Below the pieces are notes generated by a model. The model saw nothing but the letters and a program-made list of their open reading frames with translations. It was not told where the DNA came from and made no database searches. From Bedellia somnulentella (Eukaryota; Arthropoda; Insecta; Lepidoptera; Bedelliidae): a stretch of 64,000 nt of DNA. Shown piece by piece: positions 10,895-21,933 of the stretch (its first letter is position 1; every line of letters starts with the position of its first letter). A program made the translations under genes and the position numbers. Location: positions 6,503,695 through 6,567,694 of the forward strand of contig OY755190.1 of assembly GCA_963576735.1 (NCBI GenBank), in the 5' to 3' direction.

Positions 10895-11075
10895 GGGTGT
10901 TTGGGTACCTAAGTGATTTTTGGGCGATGCCGTTGCAGACCCATCACCAAAAACATTTACTTTACAATATTTTCCCCACTCAACTTCCAAAAGTGGCTGA
11001 GGAATTTCTAATCCCTTAGCTCTGGCTACCCCTTCTAGGGATTTATAGCCGTGAGTATATGTATATATGTATATT
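10895..11075 (+). repeat. SINE-G, 5'-truncated
   Basis: It runs from GTGATTTTTGGGCGATGCCG to GCCGTGAGTATATGTATATATG. Confidence 0.85.
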
Positions 11076-11340
11076 AATAATATTTGAATTTTCCGTACTC
11101 AAGTATTTCTTTTTTTAATAGCTTAACTACTCTAGGAACTAATGATAAGCTGCCTTTTTTTCACACAGACTAGTCAACTTAAAGTATTTAAAAAATAACA
11201 GCCGAGTGAAATACGAAACGGAGGGTGCCAATTAAAATATTGCATATCGGAACGTAACCGATAGTCATTAACTTGTTACGTCGTTCTCAGGAGTATTTAA
11301 TTGTTGTTCTGTGGTATCATTATGGAGCATTGTCATCATT

Positions 11341-11584
11341 CAATACATACATATACTCACGCCATTAGTTCCCATTGGGATAGGCAGAGACTAAAGATCG
11401 CCTCTTCGTACGATCCTGGCAAACCCTTTTTATATCCATCAATATTTTCATACATGCTCGTTTATTCTTCGCCTGCCTTTTTGGCGCCTAAAAACCACTT
11501 AAAAAGCCCCATACCGTTAGTCGCCTCTTACGACATCCGTGGGTAGAGAAGGGTAGTGACATTCTAAGCCGGCACTACATGGCG
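11341..11584 (-). repeat. Chimera of LINE-Y tail and SINE-G head
   Basis: Reading plus-strand, 11341-11482 is the LINE-Y 3' end (ATACTCACGCCATTAGTTCC, TAGGCAGAGACTAAAGATCG, CATACATGCTCG). It then switches to the SINE-G 5' half (CCACTTAAAAAGCCCCATAC to GCCGGCACTACATGG). The normal SINE-G tail is replaced by the LINE tail. Confidence 0.75.
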
Positions 11585-11748
11585 CTTTTGAAACTACAGT
11601 TAATAAAAAAGTTAACATACCTGCATTCATATAAATAAACTGACGGCTATAAAATCCAAAAAGTAGTTTCTAGAGCTCTAGAATTAAAAATATTATCAGC
11701 CACTTTTGATGATAAATAGAAAATATTGTAAAATAAGGAAAGGAAAGC

Positions 11749-12001
11749 GCCGTGTAGAGTCGGCTTAGAATAGCACTGCCCCGTTTCTATCGATGGGTGT
11801 ACGTAAAAGGCGACTAACGGTTTTGGGGCTTTTAAGGGATTTTTGGGCGATGCGGTTGGAGACCCATCACCAACTACCTTTACTTAACCATCTTATCCCC
11901 ACTCAATTTCCCAAAAGTGGCTGAGGAGTTTTTAATACCTTAGCTCTGGCTACCCCTTCTAGGGATTTATAGCTGTGAGTATATGTATTTATGTATGTAT
12001 G
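11749..12001 (+). repeat. SINE-G, full length
   Basis: It runs from GCCGTGTAGAGTCGGCTTAG to a TATGTATTTATGTATG tail. Confidence 0.9.
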
Positions 12002-12131
12002 AGGAAAGGATTGTTGGTGATGGGTCTTCAGCCGCATCGTCTAATGATAACTTATAAGAAGCACTTCCTACAAGCCGACACTACACAGTAATGATAACCA
12101 TATCGCTTATCATTCAATATGAGACCAGCAG

Positions 12132-12268
12132 GGCAAGCACGAGCCGTGTTTAAACTAGTTATCGCGTGGGATAAAGCAGCCATATTTTACGCACTTACTT
12201 AGTATCGTATACTGCCATCTGATTCTAACCGTTATCGTATAGATAAAATATCGCTCGTGCTTGCCCTT
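12132..12268 (+). mobile_element. MITE-C copy 1
   Basis: About 137 bp with perfect inverted ends GGGCAAGCACGAGC / GCTCGTGCTTGCCC. The interior motifs CTAGTTATCGCGTG, GCACTTACTTAGTATCGTAT and TCTAACCGTTATCG are shared by four other copies in the window. It is too short to encode a transposase. Confidence 0.8.
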
Positions 12269-12279
12269 CTGCAAAGCTA

Positions 12280-12417
12280 GTACGAACGTCCTTTTACCTA
12301 GATATCGCGTGGTATAACACAGCCATCTCTATCGCACTTACTATTCTATTATACTATTCTGTCATCTTATTCTAACCGATATCGTGACGATAAAATAGTG
12401 CTCATACTAGGCATCCT
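12280..12417 (+). mobile_element. MITE-C copy 2
   Basis: The ends CTAGTACGAACG / GTGCTCATACTAG are imperfect. The interior (CTAGATATCGCGTGGTATAA, TCTAACCGATATCGTG) is closer to the copies at 47541 and 60543. It lies 11 bp after copy 1 in the same orientation. Confidence 0.75.
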
Positions 12418-12469
12418 GGGTGGCTGAAACCCTATATCTCTTATTTAACTCTCTTAATAACCCCTAACT

Positions 12470-12580
12470 TATGTCCCCTATCAACTTCCAAATGTGGCTG
12501 AGGAGTTTCGTTTCTAGCTCTAAGGTTCTTGCTACCCCTTTTTGGGATTTGTGGCCGTGAGTATATTATGTTTGTATGTA
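12470..12580 (+). repeat. SINE-G, 3' part
   Basis: It starts at GTCCCCTATCAACTTCCAAA and ends GGCCGTGAGTATATTATG. Confidence 0.8.
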
Positions 12581-13430
12581 ACTCTTATATACGACAACTG
12601 AGAGAAAACAGGTAGAAATCCTATTTTTATGAACTTCTATAACTCCAGTTTAATTCATCCGCTTTGACGTATTATAAAAATCACCTTAAGTACTTTGAAA
12701 TAATTTAATGTACAGATGCGTTTGCGTGTTGAGCCAGCAAAAATAATGGGCAGGACCGGGGCCATTATTCAATTGACATTATTTTCGGGGGTCCCAAGTA
12801 CTTAGTGAAATTGTTTGGCCCGGTCGGACAAATATTTTCAAAACAGGGGTCTGTCGAGAGGTTATTGTCAAATTGGCCGGATGATTGCCAAGGGGACTGA
12901 GAGCCAAGGAGTTTTACAATTATGACGTACCTCTTTGGAGGTGCATCTTCGTGAAGGTTAAAAGTGTCTGCAGTATTTTGAGGTGTTTATGCCTTACTAG
13001 TGTGATAATAACAAAACGATCTAGGTTTTCGTTAGGAACAGTGATTTTTTTAAATGATTGTTTCTTAAACTTGGATGTCATTTATGGAACAGAATAAAAA
13101 ACTTTTTATTATGCATCACAGTTAAACATTTTACATAGATTTATGTTCTTAAATAGAAGTACAATTGGCGGTCTTATCGCTTAAAGCGATCTCTTCCATA
13201 CAACCTTTGAAAACCTAAAAATAATGAAAGCAATAGGTAGATGTGCAAGACATAATAGAATGGGAGTGGCAGTGCAGTTTATATGTGTTATTAATATATA
13301 TTTTTTACGATGTTTACTAATTTTATCTATTAACTTTCAAGTTCACTAATTAAGCGAGCCTTTGTTATTTTTAATAAAGTTATATGAATTACAAATCATT
13401 GTACCTTTTTAGGAGCTAACTGTATTTTTG
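12581..13430. other. Single-copy intergenic stretch with a GC-richer patch
   Basis: Bases 12720-12920 are richer in G+C than their surroundings (GGGCAGGACCGGGGCCATTA, TTTCGGGGGTCCCAAG). They match no repeat here and carry no convincing frame, so they are a candidate conserved non-coding block. The rest is AT-rich. Confidence 0.35.
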
Positions 13431-13431
13431 T

Positions 13432-13543
13432 CATCATCATCATCAACCAATAGATATCCATCGCTAGACATAGGCCTCCCCCAAAGATCTCCACAACGAC
13501 TGGCCCTGTGCTGCCCTCATCCACCGGCTTCCCTCGACCTTCA
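13432..13543 (-). mobile_element. LINE 3'-end fragment ending in (ATG)n
   Basis: It is homologous to 5739-5845: a TCATCATCATCATC tail, CATAGGCCTCCCCCAAAGAT, TCCACAACGACTGGCCCTG and CTTCCCTCGACCTT. Confidence 0.7.
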
Positions 13544-13732
13544 CCAAGGATGCATAAAGTAAAGAGATTTGAATGCTCCTGTATAGCTTACCCATCTCCT
13601 GAAATGTAATTTAAGGCGTCTCGGAGATCAAACCTTGGACTGGACGATTAATGGTCAGAATTCTGGAACAAACTCTTAGCTATAATTTCCTCCCACAATT
13701 CCGCCGAATAGCTGAGAATTATTTATACTACT

Positions 13733-14224
13733 ATATACATACATAATTACGGCTGTAAGCCACAAAAAGGAGTAGCCAGTGTTTTGGAATCAGAAATTTC
13801 TTAGCCATTTTTGGAAGTTGGGCAAGGAAACTGTTCTAAAATAAATATTGGTTGTGAGGGGGTCTCCAACAGTATCACCCAACAATCACTTAAAATACCA
13901 TTTCACCTCTTATAACATAACATAACATATACTCACGGCTGTAAATCCCTAGAAGGGGTAGCCAGAGCTAAGGAATTAGAAATTCCTCAGCCGCTTTTGG
14001 AAGGTTGAGTGAAAGGATGGTAAAATAAAGGTTGTTGGTGATGGGTCTCCAACCGCATCGCCAAAAATCCCTTAAAAGCCCCAATACCGTTAGTCGCCTC
14101 CTACGTACACCCACCGGAAGAAATGGGGTAGTGCTATTCTAAGCCGACACTACACAGCATATACTCTTATAACATCTACGGGAAGAAATCGGTCACTGAT
14201 ATTCTAAGCCAGAACTATACAGAT
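13733..14224 (-). repeat. SINE-G split by another SINE-G
   Basis: The tail half occupies 13733-13918. The head half resumes at 14164 (CTCTTATAACATCTACGGGAA) and ends at CCAGAACTATACAG. The break is marked by the duplicated 12-mer CTCTTATAACAT at 13907-13918 and 14164-14175. Confidence 0.85.
13919..14163 (-). repeat. SINE-G nested in an older SINE-G
   Basis: A full-length young copy (AACATATACTCACGGCTG to CCGACACTACACAGCA) flanked by the 12-bp duplication CTCTTATAACAT. It is in the same orientation as its host copy. Confidence 0.9.
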
Positions 14225-14279
14225 GACTACTAATATAGCTTACCGCGTCACCATTACAGTTAAAAATAGCCTATAACTA

Positions 14280-14520
14280 AGAATCTTAATCGTTGAAAAA
14301 AACCAGTTTGATTAACGCCGTACTTTTTGCATCTAAGGCTCGCGGTACATATGCAAATATTCCCAAATGACAGCCCCCGAAGGCTTCGAAGGAATTGAGA
14401 CGAGGGAGGGAAGGAGGGACTACAAAGAGACCGCTTCGTTTGATCCTCCCGATACCTCCTGCACCTGGTATATCAATGATAAATTTATTACCAATACAAG
14501 TTTGTCTTGATTGCAAGATA
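14280..14520. other. GC-richer non-repeat block
   Basis: This matches no repeat in the window. It contains an ATGCAAAT octamer near 14350 and a purine-rich GAGGGAGGGAAGGAGGG run at about 14403. A 76-codon minus frame crosses it but has no recognisable domain. Possible regulatory DNA; function unknown. Confidence 0.25.
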
Positions 14521-14689
14521 TTATCAGTTTTTGTGTGATTGATTGATTGTGAGTCAACGTTTTTTGGTTTAAAAATATATTCTTAAGGACTAACTACTTC
14601 ATTATCTTCATCTTGGTGAATACATTCGCGTGAGTATATTTGTTTTGTGCATATATTTTTTTCGTGTTACTAATAGTAGTCCTGCCCGG

Positions 14690-14823
14690 CTAGTACGAGC
14701 GGTGTTTAAACTAGTTATCGTGTGGAATAAAGCAGCCATCTCTTACGCACTTACTTAGTATCGTATACTGCCATCTCGTTCGAACCGTTATCGTGTTGAT
14801 AAAATAGCGCTCGTGCTTGGCTT
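14690..14823 (+). mobile_element. MITE-C copy 3
   Basis: GGCTAGTACGAGCGGTG at one end and CGCTCGTGCTTGGC at the other. The interior is nearly identical to copy 1. Confidence 0.8.
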
Positions 14824-14919
14824 CTGATCACAATACCATACCATACACCAAGGTAGGTTTTGAAGGATATTTCTGCTAGCTTAATATTTAAAATCACGAT
14901 GTGATTTATATATATCTCC

Positions 14920-14968
14920 ATAATGGCCGAAGGGGTTGGTAGAGGTACTAATCCTTCTAAACATCATA
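14920..14968 (-). repeat. SINE-T 3' fragment abutting the mariner
   Basis: GCCGAAGGGGTTGGTAGAGG and TACTAATCCTTCTAAACATC match the SINE-T 3' end. The match stops abruptly, marking the approximate 5' boundary of the mariner. Confidence 0.65.
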
Positions 14969-16201
14969 CCATATTGTATGTGACAATAGAACTCTTTAGC
15001 TTTAGAATACATTTATTTTTATGTGACTGTCAATTGTTTTCACATCGTAGCGTCATTTTGAAAATTGCGTGTCTTCACCACCATGGATTTAACTCGTGAA
15101 CATTTTCGTGCCATGATTTTTTACGATTTTCGGCGTGGTCTAACTCAAAAACAGTGCATCGATCAGCTTACTTCGACTTTTGGGGATGAAGCACCCTCAA
15201 AGACCACTGTGTATCACTGGTTTAGCGAGTTTAATCGTGGACGATCTAAGCTTACTGATGAAATTAAAGAAGGTCGCCCTAAAACGGTCGTTGTACCTCA
15301 AAACATCGATGCTGTCCGGGAACTAATAACTCAAGATCGTCATGTTACATATCGTGAGATAGAGGCATCTCTGGGCATTAGTATGACGAGCATACATAAG
15401 ATACTTCATGAACATTTAGCTGTAAAAAAAATTTGCTCCCGTTGGATTCCGCACAACTTGAGTATTGATCAAAAACAGGCTCGTGTCGATTGGTGCAAAG
15501 AAATGTTAAAAAAATACAACCGTGGTGCGTCAAAAGCTGTTTATAATATCTACACAGGTGACGAATCTTGGATCTACGCTTACGACCCCGAAACTAAGCA
15601 GCAGTCCACGGTGTGGGTGTTCCAAGATGAGCCGAACCCAACAAAAGTTATTCGTGCAAAAAGCACATTGAAGCAAATGGTCGCTTGTTTTTTTGGTATA
15701 AATGGCCATGTAGCTACAGTGCCTTTAGAGAATCGTAAAACTGTTAATTCGGAGTGGTATACGACCATTTGTTTGCCGGAAGTCTTTGAACAAATAAGAA
15801 AGACTAACCGACAACGTAGAATCATTCTGCATCACGACAATGCTAGCTGTCACAGGTCGGCCGTCACAACTCAGTTTTTAGAAGCTCAAAAGATCGAATT
15901 GACAGGTCATCCGCCGTACAGCCCTGATTTGGCACCCAATGATTTTTATTTATTTCCAAATGTGAAGAAAAAATTACGTGGTCAACGTTTTTCGAGCCGC
16001 GAAGAGGCAGTCGATGCGTTCAAAATGCACGTTTTGGAGATACCTCAGTCTGAGTGGAAAAAGTGCTATGAAAATTGGTTTCAACGCATGCAAAAGTGTA
16101 TAGATCTGAGCGGCGAATATTTTGAGAAGCAATAAAACCATATTAATTGATATATGTTTGTTTCTTTTTTTTATTCCGGATACATAAATAGCAGCCCTCG
16201 T
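14969..16201 (+). mobile_element. mariner element, apparently missing its 5' terminal repeat
   Basis: The transposase gene is followed at 16176-16201 by a sequence whose reverse complement, TACGAGGGCTGCTATTTATG and on, looks like a mariner terminal inverted repeat ending at TA. The matching repeat was not found upstream, where mariner-like leader (TTTTCACATC) runs straight back to SINE-T sequence. The copy is therefore probably truncated at its 5' end, though its frame is intact. Confidence 0.65.
15083..16135 (+). CDS. Intact mariner transposase
   Basis: This 350-residue protein is the usual length for mariner transposases, which cut and paste their own element at TA sites. An N-terminal helix-turn-helix region (about residues 1-110, including KTTVYHWFSEFNRGR) is followed by WIPHNL near 121. 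The catalytic triad is complete: D160 in TGDESW, D252 in HHDN and D287 in LAPNDF, with exactly 34 residues between the last two (D,D34D). The ATG at 15083 is chosen because the reading frame extends only to a non-ATG codon at 15065, and ACCATGG is a good initiation context. No stop or frameshift was seen. It is unlike the dead mariner at 20766-21833, which is a separate lineage. Confidence 0.93.
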   Translation: MDLTREHFRAMIFYDFRRGLTQKQCIDQLTSTFGDEAPSKTTVYHWFSEFNRGRSKLTDEIKEGRPKTVVVPQNIDAVRELITQDRHVTYREIEASLGISMTSIHKILHEHLAVKKICSRWIPHNLSIDQKQARVDWCKEMLKKYNRGASKAVYNIYTGDESWIYAYDPETKQQSTVWVFQDEPNPTKVIRAKSTLKQMVACFFGINGHVATVPLENRKTVNSEWYTTICLPEVFEQIRKTNRQRRIILHHDNASCHRSAVTTQFLEAQKIELTGHPPYSPDLAPNDFYLFPNVKKKLRGQRFSSREEAVDAFKMHVLEIPQSEWKKCYENWFQRMQKCIDLSGEYFEKQ

Positions 16202-16627
16202 ATTTATTTATTTAACTTTTAAACTTTGGGATTATGACGCTGTTTAGAGGGGTCGCTATAGCCACGTTATCATCATTGAACACATTACCATACTCGGGTA
16301 ACTTTATATGAAGCCTTGTATATACTTATCAAACAAATCTTCTCTACAAAAAAGTAATAAAATTGAAATGAGGTGATCCTCAGGAACCTTTCAGCTCCAT
16401 CAAGAAATGTGTACAATCTGGTACGATTGATCCCCTCATCAATACGAAGCAAATGAGCCCATATTCTTACAACGTAGCGGGAGGTCCGTCAATGAGACAT
16501 AAAATTTTATCACAGTGTGAGTTTTCCAATCACGATATATCCTATTTTGGGCTATTACTACCTACCTTGTGCCTAATTTCTTAATAATGTTTTGTAAATT
16601 AATATTAGTGTCATATAATTCGCAAGA

Positions 16628-16960
16628 GGGGTTCCGTACAATTGTTTTTAAAACGGCATAAATCATGTTGTAAATACACAAAATCTACATATGTATGTAT
16701 GTCCCCACTAATATTTTATTTTGAATATTTATTCTTAGAGTAAATTTAGACTTTAGGTAATTAATATTGGAACTCTACTGATTTTGAGTATTTTTTTGTT
16801 AGCGACAGCAGAAATAGATCTTCTGTGAAAACTTCAATGCTATCTAGCTTTCACGATTCATGAGATAAAACCTGGTGACAGACACACGGATAGAAAGCCA
16901 GCCAGTCGGCGAAGCCTCAGTAATAGGGTCCGGTTATTCCTTTTTGGTACGGAACCCTAA
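16628..16960 (-). mobile_element. MITE-like repeat with GGGTTCCGTA ends
   Basis: The ends GGGGTTCCGTA (16628) and TACGGAACCCT (to 16958) are inverted. A CAGACACACGGATAG segment and GGCGAAGCCTCAGTAATAGG near the right end are typical of this lepidopteran family. A second copy is at 59327-59905. Confidence 0.7.
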
Positions 16961-16970
16961 AATTTAAATA

Positions 16971-17241
16971 CATCCATACATATTCCCACGGCTATAATTC
17001 CCTAAAAGGGGTAGCCAGAGCTTTGGAATAAGAAATTCGTTAGACACTTTTGGAAGTTGAGTGTTGAAAAGATGGTAATAATAAATAATAATTATTGGTA
17101 ATGCGTCTCCAACCACATCGCCTAAAAATAAATTAAGAAGCCCTTATACCCTTTGTCGCCACTAACGATCACCCACGGGAAGAAATGGGGTAGTGCTATT
17201 CTAAGCCGACACTACACAGCATAGCCGAAACTATACAGCAT
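16971..17241 (-). repeat. SINE-G with a short head duplication
   Basis: A full-length copy from TACATCCATACATATTCCCA to CCGACACTACACAGCA. It is followed by a diverged repeat of the head (GCCGAAACTATACAGCA). Confidence 0.85.
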
Positions 17242-17759
17242 TAAAAATTAAAAGTTGTTATATTTATATCTTTGAGTGCGAAGTTCACAGGTGCCAGATC
17301 GTTAGCTTTAATTACACAAATTCCACTAGGAATTTTCACTTAAATTACCATATTCACAGCATTATAAACCTGAATGCTCATCAATAATAAAATTTTGTTC
17401 ACTAGAACCTCATTTTGAGCGGAAATCATTATATTTAAAGCATGAATAACATGGGGTTAAATTCTCACTATGGTTATATGAAACAAAAGGAGTGATTTTC
17501 AGAAATATTAGTACCACTGCCACTGATTCCGGGACTTGCAGCTTAGGACGAAGTAAATCTGCTTGATATTCACCAAGAGCCGCCAACCATATATGATGTA
17601 CCAAAACCACGAACTGTAAAGAGTAGAATACAAGATGGCTGATAGTAAGCAGTTAAAATGTTGGGAGATGTTCTTTATCTTTTATCTCGACACGACTTCT
17701 AAGTGTCTGTTTTGTCGACGATATTTCAAATGACACGTATTTATTTACCACGATTTATA

Positions 17760-17847
17760 TCAACTTCCAAATGTGGCTGAGGAGTTTCTAGCTCTGAAGC
17801 TCTGGCTACCCCTTTTTGGGATTTATGGCCGTGAGTATATATATGTC
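17760..17847 (+). repeat. SINE-G, last ~90 bp
   Basis: TCAACTTCCAAATGTGGCTG to GGCCGTGAGTATATATATG. Confidence 0.8.
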
Positions 17848-18039
17848 TATGGTCTGGTTTACTAGTTGAGGTATTTTTCTAGATGGACAAAAAAGGACAA
17901 AGACCCTTAGTATGATATTGACGTTTGCTTTTTAACCTTGTTCATATGACTGTAACTGTAACAAGTAAAGTAGGCAGAGCTTCAGAAAATCAATTTTTGA
18001 GCCACTTTCAAAGTTAAGTGAATGAAGAGGTGGTAATTT

Positions 18040-18291
18040 GCCGTGTAGTGTCGGCTTAGAATAACACTACCCCATTTCTACCCGTGGGTGATCGTAAGAG
18101 GCGACTAATGGTATAAGGGCTTTTTAAGTGATTTTTGGGCGTTGTGGTTGGAGACCCGTCACCAAAAACATTTATTATTACCATCTTTTCCCCAATCAAC
18201 TTCTAAAATTGGCTGAAGAATTTCTTATTCCAAAGCTCTGGCTACCCCGTTAAGGGATTTATAGCCGTGAGTATATGTATGTATGTATGTA
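18040..18291 (+). repeat. SINE-G, full length
   Basis: GCCGTGTAGTGTCGGCTTAG to GCCGTGAGTATATG and three TATG units. It is closest to the copy at 54160: both read CCCGTGGGTGATCG and CCCCGTTAAGGGATTT, so they form a subfamily. Confidence 0.9.
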
Positions 18292-18402
18292 ATACATAAC
18301 CCTTCTTCTGTATATTCGGGTAATAAAGAAATGTTCCAGATCCACAGAAATGATTTTTTCATTAAGAGCCTGCAAATATGATCACAGTACACCAACAATA
18401 AT

Positions 18403-18617
18403 GGTTGTGTAGTGTTCACTTTCCCTACTCATGTCTTTCAATGGGTGACTAATGGTTTTACAGCTAAGCAAATGTTAGTTCGGTGATGTGGCTGGCGATC
18501 CATAGCCAACCATCCCTATTTTCCCTATATTTTCTCCCCTCAACTTCCCAAAGTGACTAAGGAATTTCTAATTCGAAAGCTCTGGCTACCCTTATATGGG
18601 ATGAGTAGACGTGTGTA
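18403..18617 (+). repeat. SINE-G, old copy
   Basis: Strongly diverged, but the order is kept: GTTGTGTAGTGTTC, GGTGACTAATGGTTTTAC, GATGTGGCTGGCGATCCA, CTCAACTTCCCAAAG, AGCTCTGGCTACCC. Confidence 0.6.
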
Positions 18618-20225
18618 GGGGTAGGTGAACACTATAATCAATATCAATGCCAAATTACTGTATTGTTGCAATTTACATTGCTGTATTTTGTATGGTAATT
18701 GTGTTAAGGCACTTTTTAATTAATAATTTCTTTTAATTAAATATTTATTAAATATTTTCTCATCAAAATATTAAGTTAAATTATGTGTTTAATTATTTTT
18801 TCACATATAATTTGGCTAAACGTTATCTCATAATAAGCCAGAAGAAAAGTACTTTCCTACAAAATATTTTAACTAATGTGATGAAGTTATCCTGGGCTAT
18901 AAAATCTTTTAGCGACATCTTACGGTGAGTAGAACCATTTTATCAAATGGAATCATATTTGGTTATATTGTCTATTACTGCCATCTACACTTCATGTGGG
19001 GAACTATTTCAATTATTAGAGAACTTTTAGTTCTGTTGGTTCAGAACTGTTTGTTTTTGTACAAATTGATGTAAAGTCACAGACTTGGTACTCTTTATTC
19101 TATGTGTAAGGTCCTAATTCATAATTTGAGAGACTATTAAAAAAATATATGATACAGAATAAATATTTATTTAGAAACGAAATCGTGCGTCCGTCTTTGT
19201 GAACATAGACTATTAACTCTACTACTAATGAACTAATGACATATAAAAAACTGTTTCTATCTATATGCAATAAAGAGTTTAAATAAATAAATAAGAACGT
19301 AGAATATAGAGATAATAATTAAATATCAAAACAAATCTTTTTGAATTTTAATTGCTGAATATTGATCGCATAGAATAAAGAGTATCGAGGAGGATAGGAG
19401 AGAGAAAGCATACTAAGTTTGTGATTGATAGAGTTTTAATGCCAAGTTCTTACAATTTCTAAACAAGTTTTAGTAACAAAGTACTAATCAGTCAAGAGAA
19501 AAACTGAAAAGATTATATAAAAACAATAATGTTTTTTTCAGAAACGATGCACTTAACGCCAACGAATATTACAATCAAAACACTTTATTTCATAAACGCT
19601 CTTTCAGGAATTTAGTTCAGTTTGAGACAAATTCTTTATTAGACGTTATCATTTGTGTCTACATAAGTCCATTGCAAAATTCGCAACACGCAATATTATG
19701 GTAAAACTAAAAACAACACCTTATTTTTATTGAGCGGAGCGACCGAAGCTCCCATGGATCGGCTCAAATGGCGAAAATTCCCTGATCGCCGTTTTCTGCT
19801 ACAACCAGGCCAATTTTGTTCATTGTCTCTGATATTTAAATATCAGATTAGAAATGTCTGTGTCGTGACGTGAATTTTGATTTTACAGTCCACTTGTCGT
19901 TAGAGTATGTAAAAAACAATATGCGCTGAGTATAGGAGTTATTTAAAAATTTAGGAGATATTAAAAACTCACACACAAGTATTCAATCTTTAAAATGGTA
20001 TCACCTGCTGTCATCTTATTATGCCCTGTTACTGATCTGGACTATATTTTAGTCTTAGTGTATTGGTGCAAAATCATGATAGCTTACAAAAACGCCTGTA
20101 GGTTGTTATGTAGCAATAAGTTCTTAAAGTACTTATGCTCTTTGGTCAATAAGTTTTTTTATTAAGGCTCTGTGGCTGTGTGTCGGTTTAGAATAACACT
20201 TAGCAAAGCATAGCATTATAAAGAG
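18618..20225. other. 1.6 kb AT-rich stretch free of recognised repeats
   Basis: Nothing is recognised on either strand. Compared with its neighbours, the absence of SINE copies is notable. Confidence 0.4.
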
Positions 20226-20765
20226 GGTAGTGGGCCACGGTAATATGGGGTGTCATACGTTTCACCGAATGTGGCTCGAAAGACGTTGGCGCGAATAACG
20301 TTTCACCGAAAATCTTTTGTATCGTTTATCAGTTTGACAAACAGATTATAATTAATGTCTTAATCTTATTAATATTAAACATATTTTCTTTGAAGGTACT
20401 TTGATTTTTTAGTTATTGATGTTATTTGCATCCACCCTCAGTAAAAATAATTGTATGTATGTGTGACTAATTTAGAATTTATTCGAGCTCCAGCTCTTAA
20501 TGTGTATTTAATAAAAAAAAATATATACATATTTTCTTACATAATTTTACACATCTTTACTGGTTTTTTGTACAATTTGGTTTTATGTTTGTTTTTGTCA
20601 TTTATGTTTTGTCAAAACGATGTTTTTTATGTAGGATTTTTTTGTTGAAATTTTTGTTACCTTGTAAGATGATGGCAGGAGTTTACCTATTTTCTGCATC
20701 AACTAAGTACTTTTCATGTATTTATACGTCAGAAAAAAAATGTTGTATGGGTAAAAATGTTTTTA

Positions 20766-21833
20766 TTAAATCTTTTCAAAGTACTCTCCACCAGCATCTA
20801 TACAAAGTTTCATACGTCTAAACCAGTTTTCGAAACACTTTTTCCAGTCCGCCGCAGACACCTCATTTACAGCCCGCTGAAACGCTGACAGCGCATCTTC
20901 CGGCGATGAAAATTGTATCCCTTTGAGTTGATTTTTTATTTTAGAGAATAAAAAGAAGTCACACGGTGCCAGGTCAGGGCTGTAAGGAGGGTGACCCAAG
21001 AGTTTGACCGACGTGCTGTTCAGGAAGTCCGTCGTTTTGAGCGCGGTGTGAGCGGGCGCGTTGCCGTGGTGAAGCAGTAGCCCGCGGAGCCCTGTGTTTG
21101 GTCGATTGTTGCTTACAACTGAGAAAACTACTGGCAAGCATTTAGTAGTATACCAGTCTGCGTTAATACTTCTTTGATCTTGTAAAGGAATTGACACCAA
21201 ATAGCATATTGAAAAAACTTGCGATCAAAATCTTCCCACCGCACCGCTTCTAGATCTCTTCACTTTGGTAGGGGTCGCTTCGTTTTGAAATACCCAAACC
21301 GTCGACTAGCGCTTCGTTTCTAGATCGTATTGATAAATCCAGGACTCATCACCTGTAACGATGTCGTAAGCACGCCGAGACGAGCCAGCATCAAATTTAT
21401 TAATCATATCACGACACCATTCCATCCGGGCCTGTTTCTGTACCACGGTGAGGTTGTGTGGCACCCAGCGTGAAACTATCCTCCTCACGTGAAGATGTTC
21501 GTGTAAAATCTCATGAACGCTTCCCGATCCAATCTGCATAATGTGTTGAATCTCTAGATACGTTATTCGCCTATTGTCATGAATTTAATTTTTCACTTCC
21601 ACCACGTTTTCATCCGTAACAGCCGTTAGAGGGCGACCACTTCTTTCTTCATCCCGCAAAGTTAATCGACCACGCTTGAATTCGTTATACCAACAATACA
21701 CGGTTGCCTTGGAAGGCCCTTCATCCATAAACGCCATTTAAAGTCAATCGTATGATTCGTCTGGTTTTAAGCGACATTTGAAATCGAAAAAAATCCTAGC
21801 GCGAAAATGTTCCCGGCTCAGATTCATTTTTCA
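20766..21833 (-). pseudogene. Dead mariner transposase
   Basis: The minus-strand translation follows a mariner transposase from an N-terminal MNLSREHFRAR (start near 21830) to a C-terminal CIDAGGEYFEKI (20766). The frame is broken at least three times: a stop after VVEVKN, a stop after ETKR (about 21304), and a scrambled stretch with another stop and a frameshift around 21200-21300. A gap near the N-terminus also loses residues. The triad residues remain visible in VTGDESW, HHGNAP (the second Asp replaced by Gly) and LAPCDFFLF. It cannot make an active enzyme. Confidence 0.88.
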
Positions 21834-21933
21834 GTAAGACACGACAATTTAAAATAGCTCGTAAAAAATAAAGAGGGAAATTTTAAAATTGGAACGTACC
21901 TTTTTTTTATTCATAAAGACTCATATTTTCAGT

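Noticed and set aside
14286..14516. 76-codon minus-strand frame
   Set aside because: No ATG-based gene model or domain; kept only as a GC-rich non-repeat block.
15580..15825. Antisense frame in the mariner
   Set aside because: Shadow of the transposase coding strand.
17410..17610. 66-codon minus frame resembling a protein
   Set aside because: No recognised family; part of it overlaps weak SINE-T-like words near 17505-17545.
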